Shown: piece after piece, positions 8,991-15,955 of the stretch
Numbering within the stretch: the first letter of the stretch is position 1
How the letters are laid out: every line of letters begins with the position of its first letter
Assembly (NCBI GenBank): GCA_965200095.1
Contig: OZ241350.1
Span: 1,302,001 to 1,366,000 of the forward strand
DNA: 64,000 nucleotides
Source of the DNA: JANQOH01 sp965200095
GTDB taxonomy: Bacteria; Pseudomonadota; Alphaproteobacteria; UBA7887
Direction: 5' to 3'
The notes under the pieces: model-generated
Databases searched by the model: none
Seen by the model: the letters and a program-made list of their open reading frames with translations, nothing else
Told to the model about the DNA's origin: nothing
Translations under genes and position numbers: made by a program

Positions 8991-9784
8991 CGGGTGCGGA
9001 CGATCCATTCGATGACGACGAACGGCGGCATGGTGGGCACGGCGGTCGGCCGCGCCGCGCCGGCGGCGCTGGTGCGCCCGACCGTCGGCTCGGCGTTGCG
9101 CCCGCGCAGGAAATACCGGTCGCCCTCGCTGCCATGGGTCTGGGCGATAGCGATGGAGTTCGATCCGCGGATCGCCGTCGAGCGCGTATCGTCATGGTAG
9201 CCGCCGCCGGTTACGTGATGTCGATGTTCGGGCATGTGCGCGGCGGTCAGGCGCGTCGACTCGGCGCCGCCTTTCGCGCCGCCGGCGCGGGTCGCGACGC
9301 CCCGGTGCGAGCTGGCGCCGACGAGCATGTGCCCGCGCAGATCGGGGACGCGGAACTGCGTCGCACGCGCCGTCGCGCCGTCCAGGAACCGGTTGGCGAT
9401 GCGCCGCCAGAGCAGGGGAAAGTCGCTCTTGCTCATCCAGCGGCCGTCGCAATGCGCCCAGTCCCAGTCGAGATTCAGCGCGATGCCGCCGCCGCAATAG
9501 GGCAGGATCGCGCCGACGGGCACGCCGGCGATGTCGCCGGGGAGGTTCGCGACCGGCACCTTCCGGTCGCTGTTGAGCGGCGCGACGCCGCCGGCCTCGT
9601 TGCGCCGGAGCTGGTCGACGAAAATCTTGCGATTGCCGTCGAGCTCCGCGAGGCCGTTCGGGCGCCCTTTCGCGCCGATGACGGCCTTGAGCGCGCGGAA
9701 CACGGTCAGGAACGCGCGCCGGTCGGGGCGGTCCGCCTGGCTGTCCACGCTGGCGGTCGAGATATTGTCGGTCGGCCAGCTCAT
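8987..9784 (-). CDS. phage tail collar-domain protein
   Basis: A 265-residue protein with VPVGAILPYCGGGIALNLDWDWAHCDGRWMSKSDFPLLWRRI and FRVPDLRGHMLVGA, the signature of the phage tail collar (short tail-fibre) domain. The C-terminal GGAESTRLTAAHMPEHRHHVTGGGY and PTMPPFVVIEWIVR are also typical of fibre tips. It probably forms part of the distal tail or host-binding fibre. Start at 9784 overlaps the upstream NlpC/P60 stop (ATGA), and its own stop overlaps the tip gene start. No separate fibre chaperone is visible. Confidence 0.85.
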   Translation of the reverse strand: MSWPTDNISTASVDSQADRPDRRAFLTVFRALKAVIGAKGRPNGLAELDGNRKIFVDQLRRNEAGGVAPLNSDRKVPVANLPGDIAGVPVGAILPYCGGGIALNLDWDWAHCDGRWMSKSDFPLLWRRIANRFLDGATARATQFRVPDLRGHMLVGASSHRGVATRAGGAKGGAESTRLTAAHMPEHRHHVTGGGYHDDTRSTAIRGSNSIAIAQTHGSEGDRYFLRGRNAEPTVGRTSAAGAARPTAVPTMPPFVVIEWIVRTR

Positions 9785-10212
9785 GTTTCTCCTCCGTGGG
9801 TCCATCTCCAGATTCCGTCGGCCTCCAGGCCGCGCGCCGGCAGGCCGGCCAGCGCATGGACGCAGGAGCCGAGGCCGGCGGCGCAATGCAGCGCCGAAGG
9901 CTCGCCGCCGGGCGCGCACCACAGGCCGATGTGATGGCCGGCGATCGTGCGGCGGCCGCGGGCGCGCATGAGCACGCCGTCGCCTTCGCGCGGCGCCTCG
10001 CCGGGCGCCAGCGGCCGCGCCAGCGACGGCGCGAGGCGGGCGGTGAGGCGGTCGCGCGCGCGCACGCCGGCGGCGGCGCCGGCGCGCGGCAGGTCGACCG
10101 CCACGCCGAATTCGGCGGCGAGGACCTCGGCGACGAAGTCCGAGCACTCATAGACGCCGGGGCGCCAGTCGCGGCCGATCCAGCGCTCGGACCAGTGGGG
10201 GGCGGGCGTCAT
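9781..10212 (-). CDS. NlpC/P60-type tail peptidoglycan hydrolase
   Basis: 143 residues. The motifs WRPGVYECSDFVAEVL (candidate catalytic Cys), GDGVLMRARGRRTIAGHHIGLWC (candidate catalytic His) and HALAGL fit the NlpC/P60 cell-wall hydrolases found beside tail tip genes in siphophages and gene transfer agents. Role inferred: local digestion of peptidoglycan during DNA entry. Start at 10212 overlaps the upstream stop by ATGA. Identification rests on the Cys/His pattern and position rather than strong overall similarity. Confidence 0.75.
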   Translation of the reverse strand: MTPAPHWSERWIGRDWRPGVYECSDFVAEVLAAEFGVAVDLPRAGAAAGVRARDRLTARLAPSLARPLAPGEAPREGDGVLMRARGRRTIAGHHIGLWCAPGGEPSALHCAAGLGSCVHALAGLPARGLEADGIWRWTHGGET

Positions 10213-10703
10213 CCGAAGAGGCCCGGCGAGCGGGCGGGGTCGTGGCGGGCGATCACCGAGACGCGCCCGCGCAGGCTGGGCACGCCCAGCGTCGCGACGA
10301 CCCGGGAGCGGTCGACGCGCACTTCCTGGATGGCGAGGGTCTGCTCCCATTCGACCTCGGCGGCGTCGGTCGCGGGGTCGACGGAGAGCTGGAGGATGCG
10401 GGCCTTCGCGCCGGCGGCGCCGCGCGACGCCTCGATCCAGTCGGTGAGCACGCGGCCCACATTGTCGAGCTGGAGTTCGGCGCGGGGCGGGCGGCCGTCG
10501 GCGTCGTCGGCGAGGCGCAGGCCGAAGCGCAGGGCGGGCCAGCTGTTGCCCTCGATGACGCGCGGCGCGGTATCGGCGACGGCGCGCGCGGGACCCGGCG
10601 CGGCGGGGTGGGTGAGTTCGACGGCGGCGACCAGGGCGCGGTCGGGCGCCAGCGCCCGGGCGGCGCGGCGGAAGCGGGCGCCGGCTTCGACGGGCGAGGT
10701 CAC
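10209..10703 (-). CDS. DUF1833-like phage minor tail protein
   Basis: 164 residues starting with GTG 10703 inside the upstream stop. Features are AVVELTHP-like strands, RVIEGNSWPALRFGLRLADDADGRPPRAELQLDNVGRVLTDWIEA, and VRVDRSRVVATLGVPSLRGR. These match my memory of DUF1833, a minor tail protein preceding NlpC/P60 in many alphaproteobacterial prophages. Probably a distal-tail (gpL-like) component. Position between tail genes supports this; biochemical role unknown. Confidence 0.65.
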   Translation of the reverse strand: MTSPVEAGARFRRAARALAPDRALVAAVELTHPAAPGPARAVADTAPRVIEGNSWPALRFGLRLADDADGRPPRAELQLDNVGRVLTDWIEASRGAAGAKARILQLSVDPATDAAEVEWEQTLAIQEVRVDRSRVVATLGVPSLRGRVSVIARHDPARSPGLFG

Positions 10704-11056
10704 AGGTCCTCGCCCTCGAGGGTCAGGCGGGCCTCCCAGACGGGGGGCGCTCCGACGCCGCGCGAGGCCTGTCGCCACGACGGCTCGCCGACGATGCGGG
10801 CGCGGACGGCGCGGCCGCGCGCGGGGTCGGGCCAGTCGAAGGGGCGCCAGCCGTCGGCGGCGAGCCAGCGTCGGAACTGGGCGAGCCGGTCGTCGGGGAT
10901 CTCGGCAACGATGTCGCGGCGGCCGGGGGCGCAGGGGCGCGCGAGGGCCTGGCGGGCGATGCCGGGGGCGCCGTCGGCGCTGCGTTCGAGGCGCGGTTCG
11001 CCGCCGGCCGAGAGGTCGGCGGCGAGGGTCGCCCAGGCGGGCCAGACCGCGGTCAT
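10700..11056 (-). CDS. small phage tail protein, paralogous to the N-terminus of its neighbour
   Basis: 118 residues, ATG at 11056, overlapping both neighbours by four bases. It reads MTAVWPAWATLAADLS... and ends in PPVWEARLTLEGEDL. The next gene upstream begins MTAWPDYAAIGG... and has PAWEARMTLEGPP at about residues 115-127, with matching spacing of other features (ARxVGxxx, WxxFDWPDP/WFAWADPG). The two therefore share a domain and look like an old duplication. Function is unknown beyond being a tail component by position. Confidence 0.7.
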   Translation of the reverse strand: MTAVWPAWATLAADLSAGGEPRLERSADGAPGIARQALARPCAPGRRDIVAEIPDDRLAQFRRWLAADGWRPFDWPDPARGRAVRARIVGEPSWRQASRGVGAPPVWEARLTLEGEDL

Positions 11057-11976
11057 CGCGCAACCGCCGGGGCGGCGCCGCCGAAGCGGGTGGTGCGGCG
11101 CTCGAGGTCGACGACGGAGCCCTCTCCGGCCCACACCAGGCAGGCGGACACGCCCGCGCCGAGGGCGGCGACGGCGGCGCGGAACCGCCGCCACTCGGCG
11201 CCGGCGGGGGTCCAGGAGTAGGGCTCGGTCGGGTCGGCGCCGGCGCCTTCGCCGCCGATGGGGCGCAGCGAGATCGCAGCGTCGCCGCAGCGCAGGCACA
11301 GCGCCAGGCCGGCGCGGGCGGCGGCCGTGAGCTGCGGGCCGGCGCCGCTGCCGGCGTCCCACGGGTCCGGGAGCCGCTCGGCGCCGAGGCGGAACTTGAC
11401 GGTCCCGGGCGCGGCCTCGCGGACGCTGGCGCGCACGATCCATGCGGGGCCGGGGTCGGTCCAGGCGGCGGGCAGGCGCGCGTCGTCGCCCTCGCGCGAG
11501 TTGAAGAATTCGAAGCGCCGCCCCGGCGCGGCGCCCTTGACCACGCCCGCTCCGCCGCCGCTGCGCGTGCGCGCATAGACGTGGCTGTCGTCGCCGAGGG
11601 GGGCGTCCCAGATCGACGTGTCCGCCGGCGGCCCCTCCAGCGTCATGCGCGCTTCCCAGGCGGGGGCGGCGCCGCGCGCCGTCTGGGCATATGCGATGCC
11701 GTGCGCGCCGCCGACCACCCGCGCCGAATGCACGGCGCCGTCGGCGCCGGGGTCGGCCCACGCGAACCAGTCCCGCGCATGGGCGCGCGCCCAGCTGCGG
11801 AACGCCTCGAACCGCGCGCCGGGCACATGGGCGACGACCTCGCGCAGCAGCACGGGCCGCGTCGTCGTGCGCGCCTGCCGCACCGCGCCGTCGTCCCAGG
11901 TCGCGCGCTCGGTCTGCGACGCGAACCGCGCCGTATAGTCGCCGCCGATGGCGGCGTAGTCGGGCCATGCGGTCAT
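11053..11976 (-). CDS. phage tail protein of unknown function, two-part
   Basis: 307 residues, ATG at 11976. Residues 1 to about 127 resemble the 118-residue downstream protein. The remainder (HVYARTRSGGG, RRFEFFNSREGDDA, PYSWTPAGAEWRRF) looks beta-rich and is not recognised. It follows the tape measure gene by 14 bases in the same transcript, where distal tail proteins usually sit. The first 12 codons are found again at 19379, fused to another gene's tail, at the junction of the large duplication. Confidence 0.7.
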   Translation of the reverse strand: MTAWPDYAAIGGDYTARFASQTERATWDDGAVRQARTTTRPVLLREVVAHVPGARFEAFRSWARAHARDWFAWADPGADGAVHSARVVGGAHGIAYAQTARGAAPAWEARMTLEGPPADTSIWDAPLGDDSHVYARTRSGGGAGVVKGAAPGRRFEFFNSREGDDARLPAAWTDPGPAWIVRASVREAAPGTVKFRLGAERLPDPWDAGSGAGPQLTAAARAGLALCLRCGDAAISLRPIGGEGAGADPTEPYSWTPAGAEWRRFRAAVAALGAGVSACLVWAGEGSVVDLERRTTRFGGAAPAVAR

Positions 11977-11990
11977 GTCGTTCCCTCCCC

Positions 11991-14504
11991 TCACCCGGTG
12001 CGCGGCGCGATGGCGAAAGCGCGCCCGATGGCCCCGGCGACGGGGCCGCCGCCGGCGATGTCCTCGGCGACCAGCGAGACCACGAGGCGCTGCCCGTCGA
12101 ACCGCCCGTCCGCCTGCGTCACCCGCTGCGGCGTCCCCCGGTTGGTCACCTCGACCCGCACCTCCGTCGGCGCCGCGGCTCGTGCGCCGCGCGGCAACAC
12201 CGTCTCGCCGCGCTGGAGGATGGCGGGGACCTCGTCCGCCCGCAGCCCGGCGACGCCGCCGCGATGCAGCCGCGGCGCGCCGGCGAAGACGGCCGGATGG
12301 ACGATGCGGCGGCGGCCGCCGAGAGCGCCGGCGACGCCGCCGGCGTGATAGACCGCGTGGAAGACGTTGCCCGCTTCCGCCGCCGCCGGGACCGCCGCGC
12401 CGCCGCCGCCGCTGAAATCCAGCCCGCCCAGGGCGCTCCCCAGCGCCGCCGCGAGGGGCTGCGTAATCGCCCGCCGCACCGCGATGCGCGCCAGATCGGC
12501 GAGGATCGAATCCGTCAGCGACGCGAACTCCAGCCGCCCCGTGGCGGCGAACCGGACGAGCGCGTCCTCGGCGGAGCGGAACCCCGTCTCGATGGCGCGC
12601 CCCACCCGGTCGCCGGCGTCTTCGGCCGCGCCGCCGAGCCGCTCCAGCGCCGCTTCGGCGCCGGCGAAGGGGTCGGCGCGCTCGAGCGCCTGTCGCGCCG
12701 CCTCCCCGGCCGCCGCGCGTTTGTCGGCCGCCTCTTGCGCCGCCTCGCGCTCCGCGGCGGTGTCCGCCGCCTTCCGGAGCCCGTAGACCGCATCCAGGCG
12801 CGCGCCATAATCCTCGACGGCGACGCCCGCCGCCTTGAACGCCGCGACGGTCTCCGCGCGCCACCGCTCGGTTTCGGCCCGCGCCCGTTCCGCCGGCGAC
12901 GCGAAATCGAGCTCGGCGTCGCGCAGCGTGTCGAAAGCGTCCCCGATCGCCGCCGCGCTCCGCTCGGCCTCGCGCTCGGCGTGCCGCCGCGTCCGTTCGG
13001 CTGCGGCCTTGCCTTGCGCCTCCGCCTCCTGCGCTGCCTTGGCGAGCCGTGCCATCTCGGCGTCGCGCAGCGCGTCATACTCGCGGTTGATGGCTGCGAC
13101 GGCGCCGGTTATCGCGGCCGGGCTCGCGTGCGGGCGCTGCTCGATCTCGGCGAGCGCGGCGCGCCGCAAATCCTCGATCTCCTGCAGGCGGCTCCGCTCC
13201 CGCTCGTAATGCCGCCTGGCGGTGGCGTCACGCAGTTGCTCGACCTCAGCCGTCTGGCGCTTGGCGGTGGCGGCGGCTTCGCGGTTCCGCGCCACCGTCT
13301 GGTGGACGAAGATGTCCGTCTCAATGGTGGCGCCTGTGATCGCCGCGTTTCTTCGGCGCGCGGTGGCTGCTGCCTGTATCCCGCTATACGCCGCCTCGGC
13401 AATGGCCAGTTCGTCGCGCAATGCGATCAGTTCGACCGAATCGCGGCCAGCGATCCGCGCCGTCGGCAACGCTCCCAAGCGCGAGATCTCGGCCTTCAGC
13501 GTGTCGATCCTGCGGGCAATCTGCGAGGCCGCATCGGTGATTTCGTCGAGCTCTTCGTCCTTCAACGCCGACGGGCCGTCTTGCAGTATCCGGGTCGCCA
13601 GCGGGGGCGGGGGCGTCGGAGTCGACAGCCCCCGCACGATCGCCGCCGTCTTCCCCGCCGCGGCGGTCAGAAAGTCGAGAACCCCCGACTCCGCCACCGC
13701 CACCTTGAGATCCCGGATCGCGTTGCCGAGGCGGGCGAACTCGGCGGCCGCGCTCCCGCTCGCATCCGCGACATCCTCGGCGACATGCGCGCGCAACGCG
13801 CGGGCGAACCGCGGCAGGAATTCGTCGGCCATCACCTCGCCGTGCGCCAGCATCTCGCCGAACCCGGCCGTCGTCACGCCCATTGCCCGGGCCGCGATCT
13901 CGAACGCGCCCGGCAACCGTTCCCCGAGCTGGCCCCGCGGATCCTCCGCCGAAACCGTTCCCTTCGAGGCGATCTGCTCAAGCGCCGCAAGGGCTCCCTG
14001 AGCCTCGGACGTGGACAGCCCCATCACCCGCGCGGCTTCGGCGACCGCCGTGAACACCTCCCGCGTCGCCGCGCCTTCGATGGCGGTGCCGCTCGTGGCG
14101 GCGGCAAAGTCCGAAAACGCCTGAGCCGACGCTGCGAAGTCGATGCCCAGCCGCTGCGCCTCGCTGCGCACGAAATCCAGTTGCCGCGCGCCTTCGGCCG
14201 CGCCGTCGAACGCGAAGCGGAACCGTTTCTCCAGCCCCTCCGCGGCCATCCCCGCCTCGACGATGGCGCCCGGCAGCCGTCCGATGGCCGACCCGACGCG
14301 CAGCAGCGCCGCTGCCGCCGTATTGGCAAGCCCGCCCGCGATCACGAAGTCCTTGATGCTCTTCGCGGCGCGGTTCCAGCCGCGCTCGGCCCGCGTTGCC
14401 GCGCCGTCCAGCGCGCGCATCTCGCGCTCCAGCCGGCCCAGCGCCTGCACCGCCTCGCCCAGGTGCGCCCGAATCCGGATGCCGATTTGCGATTCTTCCG
14501 CCAT
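11991..14504 (-). CDS. tail tape measure protein, copy 1
   Basis: 837 residues from ATG 14504 (MAEESQIGIRIRAHL). Long helical stretches rich in Ala/Glu/Arg, a GGLANTAAAALLRVG hydrophobic segment (about 53-67) and the phrase DPRGQLGERLPGAFEIAARAMG are typical of tape measures. The C-terminal 316 residues (from about 522) resemble lambda gpH (EDALVRFAATGRLEFASLTDSILADLARIAVR; QRGETVLPRGA). That part is almost identical to tape measure copy 2, while residues 1-521 are unrelated to it. It sets tail length and travels into the cell during DNA delivery. Its first ~40 codons exist as several stub copies upstream (14800-17735). Confidence 0.9.
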   Translation of the reverse strand: MAEESQIGIRIRAHLGEAVQALGRLEREMRALDGAATRAERGWNRAAKSIKDFVIAGGLANTAAAALLRVGSAIGRLPGAIVEAGMAAEGLEKRFRFAFDGAAEGARQLDFVRSEAQRLGIDFAASAQAFSDFAAATSGTAIEGAATREVFTAVAEAARVMGLSTSEAQGALAALEQIASKGTVSAEDPRGQLGERLPGAFEIAARAMGVTTAGFGEMLAHGEVMADEFLPRFARALRAHVAEDVADASGSAAAEFARLGNAIRDLKVAVAESGVLDFLTAAAGKTAAIVRGLSTPTPPPPLATRILQDGPSALKDEELDEITDAASQIARRIDTLKAEISRLGALPTARIAGRDSVELIALRDELAIAEAAYSGIQAAATARRRNAAITGATIETDIFVHQTVARNREAAATAKRQTAEVEQLRDATARRHYERERSRLQEIEDLRRAALAEIEQRPHASPAAITGAVAAINREYDALRDAEMARLAKAAQEAEAQGKAAAERTRRHAEREAERSAAAIGDAFDTLRDAELDFASPAERARAETERWRAETVAAFKAAGVAVEDYGARLDAVYGLRKAADTAAEREAAQEAADKRAAAGEAARQALERADPFAGAEAALERLGGAAEDAGDRVGRAIETGFRSAEDALVRFAATGRLEFASLTDSILADLARIAVRRAITQPLAAALGSALGGLDFSGGGGAAVPAAAEAGNVFHAVYHAGGVAGALGGRRRIVHPAVFAGAPRLHRGGVAGLRADEVPAILQRGETVLPRGARAAAPTEVRVEVTNRGTPQRVTQADGRFDGQRLVVSLVAEDIAGGGPVAGAIGRAFAIAPRTG

Positions 14505-14515
14505 CCCGCTACACT
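14487..14515 (+). promoter_or_regulatory. predicted promoter of cassette a, lying inside the antisense of the tape measure start
   Basis: TTGCGA (14487-14492), exactly 17 bases, then TACACT (14510-14515). The ATG of cassette a follows 6 bases after the -10 box, so the transcript would be leaderless or nearly so. The -35 box is the reverse complement of codons 5-7 of the tape measure gene. No Shine-Dalgarno precedes the ATG. Confidence 0.5.
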
Positions 14516-14521
14516 CCGCCC

Positions 14522-14782
14522 ATGAAAGTCGGAGATCCGCCCCGCGACTGTCCCCGCGAGTGCCTCGCGGGATACAAGGGCGGCTGCCCGGACGGCTGCC
14601 TGCTGGAGCGGCTCCCGCCCCCCGATCCGCCGCCATTCTCCGAGAGCTCCACCATCCCGGAGATGATCGGCGGCGCGATCATCGGATCCGTGTGGGGCCT
14701 CCTCGTTGCCGGCGTCGTCGCGGCCGGTGTTGCTGTCGGCATCGGCATCCTCGCACTCCTCATCCTGACGCTCGGATCCTGA
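14522..14782 (+). CDS. small Cys-rich membrane protein, cassette a
   Basis: 86 residues on the strand opposite the phage genes, its ATG 17 bases from the tape measure ATG. N-terminal part has a C-x3-C-x7-C-x3-C pattern (DCPRECLAGYKGGCPDGC), then a proline-rich linker with ESSTIPEM, then one strongly hydrophobic helix of about 33 residues ending in LGS. It would be a single-pass membrane protein with a small Cys-rich soluble head. No family recognised. The near-identical cassette b keeps every Cys and the helix despite substitutions elsewhere, which argues for a real protein. A moron-type role such as superinfection exclusion is only inference. Confidence 0.6.
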   Translation: MKVGDPPRDCPRECLAGYKGGCPDGCLLERLPPPDPPPFSESSTIPEMIGGAIIGSVWGLLVAGVVAAGVAVGIGILALLILTLGS

Positions 14783-14799
14783 GCCCGGACGGCGGTCGC

Positions 14800-14919
14800 C
14801 TGCGCGTTCGTCGCCCTGCCGTCCAGCTGCCGCAGTTCGCGCTCCAGCCGGCCCATCGCCTGCGCCGCCTCGTCCAGGTGCGCCTGAATCCGGATGCCGA
14901 TTTGCAATTCTTCCGCCAT
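14800..14919 (-). pseudogene. 5' stub of tape measure gene (R1)
   Basis: Reverse strand reads MAEELQIGIRIQAHLDEAAQ and onwards for about 40 codons, closely matching the first 40 codons of tape measure copy 1, then runs out of similarity where the antisense of cassette a begins. It carries the promoter of cassette b on the plus strand. There is no gene body behind it. Confidence 0.8.
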
Positions 14920-14930
14920 CCCGCTACACT
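14902..14930 (+). promoter_or_regulatory. predicted promoter of cassette b
   Basis: TTGCAA (14902-14907), 17-base spacer, TACACT (14925-14930); ATG at 14937, six bases after the -10 box. Same geometry as the promoter of cassette a, in stub R1. Confidence 0.5.
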
Positions 14931-14936
14931 CCGCTC

Positions 14937-15197
14937 ATGAAAATCGAATACCCGCCCCGCGACTGTCCCCGCGAGTGCCTCTTTGGATACAGGGACGGCT
15001 GCCCGGGCGGCTGCCGGCTGGAGCGGCTTCCGCCCGACGACCCGCCGCCATTCTCCGAGAGCTCCACCATCCCGGAGATGATCGGCGGCGCGATCATCGG
15101 ATCCGTGTGGGGCCTCCTCGTTGCCGGCGTCGTCGCGGCCGGTGTTGTTGTCGGCATCGGCATCCTCGCACTCCTCATCCTGACGCTCGGATCCTGA
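14937..15197 (+). CDS. small Cys-rich membrane protein, cassette b
   Basis: 86 residues, a close paralogue of cassette a. The four Cys (C-x3-C-x7-C-x3-C) and the C-terminal helix are kept, and the linker ESSTIPEMIGG is identical. Substitutions cluster in the first 35 residues. The shared sequence extends through the upstream stub, so the duplicated unit is stub plus small gene, about 415 bp. Function unknown. Confidence 0.6.
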   Translation: MKIEYPPRDCPRECLFGYRDGCPGGCRLERLPPDDPPPFSESSTIPEMIGGAIIGSVWGLLVAGVVAAGVVVGIGILALLILTLGS

Positions 15198-15204
15198 GCC
15201 CGGG

Positions 15205-15308
15205 CGGCGGTCGCCTGCGCGTTCGTCGCCCTGCCGTCCAGCTGCCGCAGTTCGCGCTCCAGCCGGCCCAGCGCCTCCGCGGCATCGTCCACATGCGCCC
15301 GAATCCGG
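15205..15308 (-). pseudogene. truncated tape measure stub (R2)
   Basis: Reverse strand encodes IRAHVDDAAEALGRLERELR, matching tape measure residues 11 to about 36. The first ten codons are missing: the copy is joined at a CCGG to the ribosome-binding region of cassette c. Comparison with 16983-17160 indicates deletion of the segment that carries the promoter. Confidence 0.75.
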
Positions 15309-15326
15309 CCGAAGGAGGGTTTCGAA

Positions 15327-15434
15327 TTGGTCAGGGATTTGCTGCGTCTCTTCCTGGTAACCGTGATCGCCATAGTGGCGCTGGGAGTGATCGCCCTGGC
15401 GCTGATGTCTCTGCTGGCCGGATCGGGGGCGTAA
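15327..15434 (+). CDS. 35-residue membrane peptide, cassette c
   Basis: TTG start at 15327 preceded by a strong ribosome-binding site (AAGGAGG, 15312-15318). The peptide is one hydrophobic helix (VRDLLRLFLVTVIAIVALGV and on) ending GSGA. An almost identical copy, including the ribosome-binding site, is at 17159-17266; the few differences include a silent change in a Leu codon (ctg/ttg). Unlike the other cassettes it has a Shine-Dalgarno and no promoter of its own in the adjoining stub. Confidence 0.55.
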   Translation: MVRDLLRLFLVTVIAIVALGVIALALMSLLAGSGA

Positions 15435-15436
15435 TC

Positions 15437-15544
15437 CGCCTCGCGGTCCGCCCCGCGCATCGCGCGCTCCAGTCCGTCGAACGCCTGCGCCGCATCATTC
15501 ACGTCCGCGCGTATGCGCGGAGCCAGTTGCAGTTCGTCAGCCAT
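15437..15544 (-). pseudogene. tape-measure-like 5' stub (R3), MADELQL type
   Basis: Reverse strand starts at ATG 15544 and reads MADELQLAPRIRADVNDAAQ and onwards for about 36 codons, similar in pattern to MAEESQIGIRIRAHL but clearly diverged. A close relative is stub R6. It may come from a different tape measure allele that is no longer present in the window. Confidence 0.7.
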
Positions 15545-15555
15545 CGTGCAACAGC
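15527..15555 (+). promoter_or_regulatory. weak predicted promoter of cassette d
   Basis: TTGCAG (15527-15532), 17-base spacer, AACAGC (15550-15555); ATG 15562. The -10 box is a poor match, whereas the equivalent site of cassette g is TACGGT. Confidence 0.3.
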
Positions 15556-15561
15556 TTTCCC

Positions 15562-15789
15562 ATGAAACACAGACGCTCGAAATTCCGACTGAAGTTCCGA
15601 CCGAAAGAGGACAGACGAGAAGAATACGCACCGGAAGAAGGCGGTTTTTTTCTGGAGGATGCGACTTTTTGGGAAATGGTGGTTGCCGGAATCAAAGGGA
15701 GTGTGTACGGCCTCATCGCCGCCTTGGTTTTCGGCATCGTCGCGTATGCTCTGGTAGGGCTTGTCGTGCTCCTTCTCCTGCTTCTCTGA
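15562..15789 (+). CDS. small basic membrane protein, cassette d
   Basis: 75 residues: a very basic N-terminus (MKHRRSKFRLKFRPKEDRRE), an acidic patch, then FWEMVVAGIKGSVYGLIAAL leading into a long hydrophobic helix ending in a run of leucines. Predicted single-pass, with the basic head in the cytoplasm by the positive-inside rule. Its relative g at 17382 shows conserved charge pattern and helix but is frameshifted. No Cys. Function unknown. Confidence 0.55.
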   Translation: MKHRRSKFRLKFRPKEDRREEYAPEEGGFFLEDATFWEMVVAGIKGSVYGLIAALVFGIVAYALVGLVVLLLLLL

Positions 15790-15799
15790 TCGGCCTTGC

Positions 15800-15938
15800 C
15801 TTCGCGCATAGCCGCGCGAGCAGGCCGGCGCCGGGCTCGGTTCGCCCCGCGCGCCGTGCTCTCCAACCCGGCGAGCGCCAGCGCCGCGTCGTCCAAATGC
15901 GCCCGAATCCGGATGCCGATTTGCGATTCTTCCGCCAT
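15800..15938 (-). pseudogene. tape measure 5' stub (R4)
   Basis: ATG at 15938; reads MAEESQIGIRIRAHLDDAAL and continues about 46 codons. The first 15 codons are the same as those of the live tape measure gene except at one residue. Similarity ends where the antisense of cassette d begins. Confidence 0.8.
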
Positions 15939-15949
15939 CCCGCTACACT
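15921..15949 (+). promoter_or_regulatory. predicted promoter of cassette e
   Basis: TTGCGA (15921-15926), 17 bases, TACACT (15944-15949); ATG 15956 six bases downstream. Identical boxes to cassette a. Confidence 0.5.
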
Positions 15950-15955
15950 CCGCCC

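Noticed and set aside
5511..9200. 1229-residue plus-strand reading frame opposite the tail tip gene
   Set aside because: Low-complexity Gly/Asp/Arg translation with no motifs; the minus strand encodes recognisable tail proteins with tight start/stop overlaps. High GC keeps the opposite frame open.
9796..14525. Long plus-strand frames opposite tail genes and tape measure copy 1
   Set aside because: Arg-rich shadows with no motif; coding strand is certain from the overlapping minus-strand operon.
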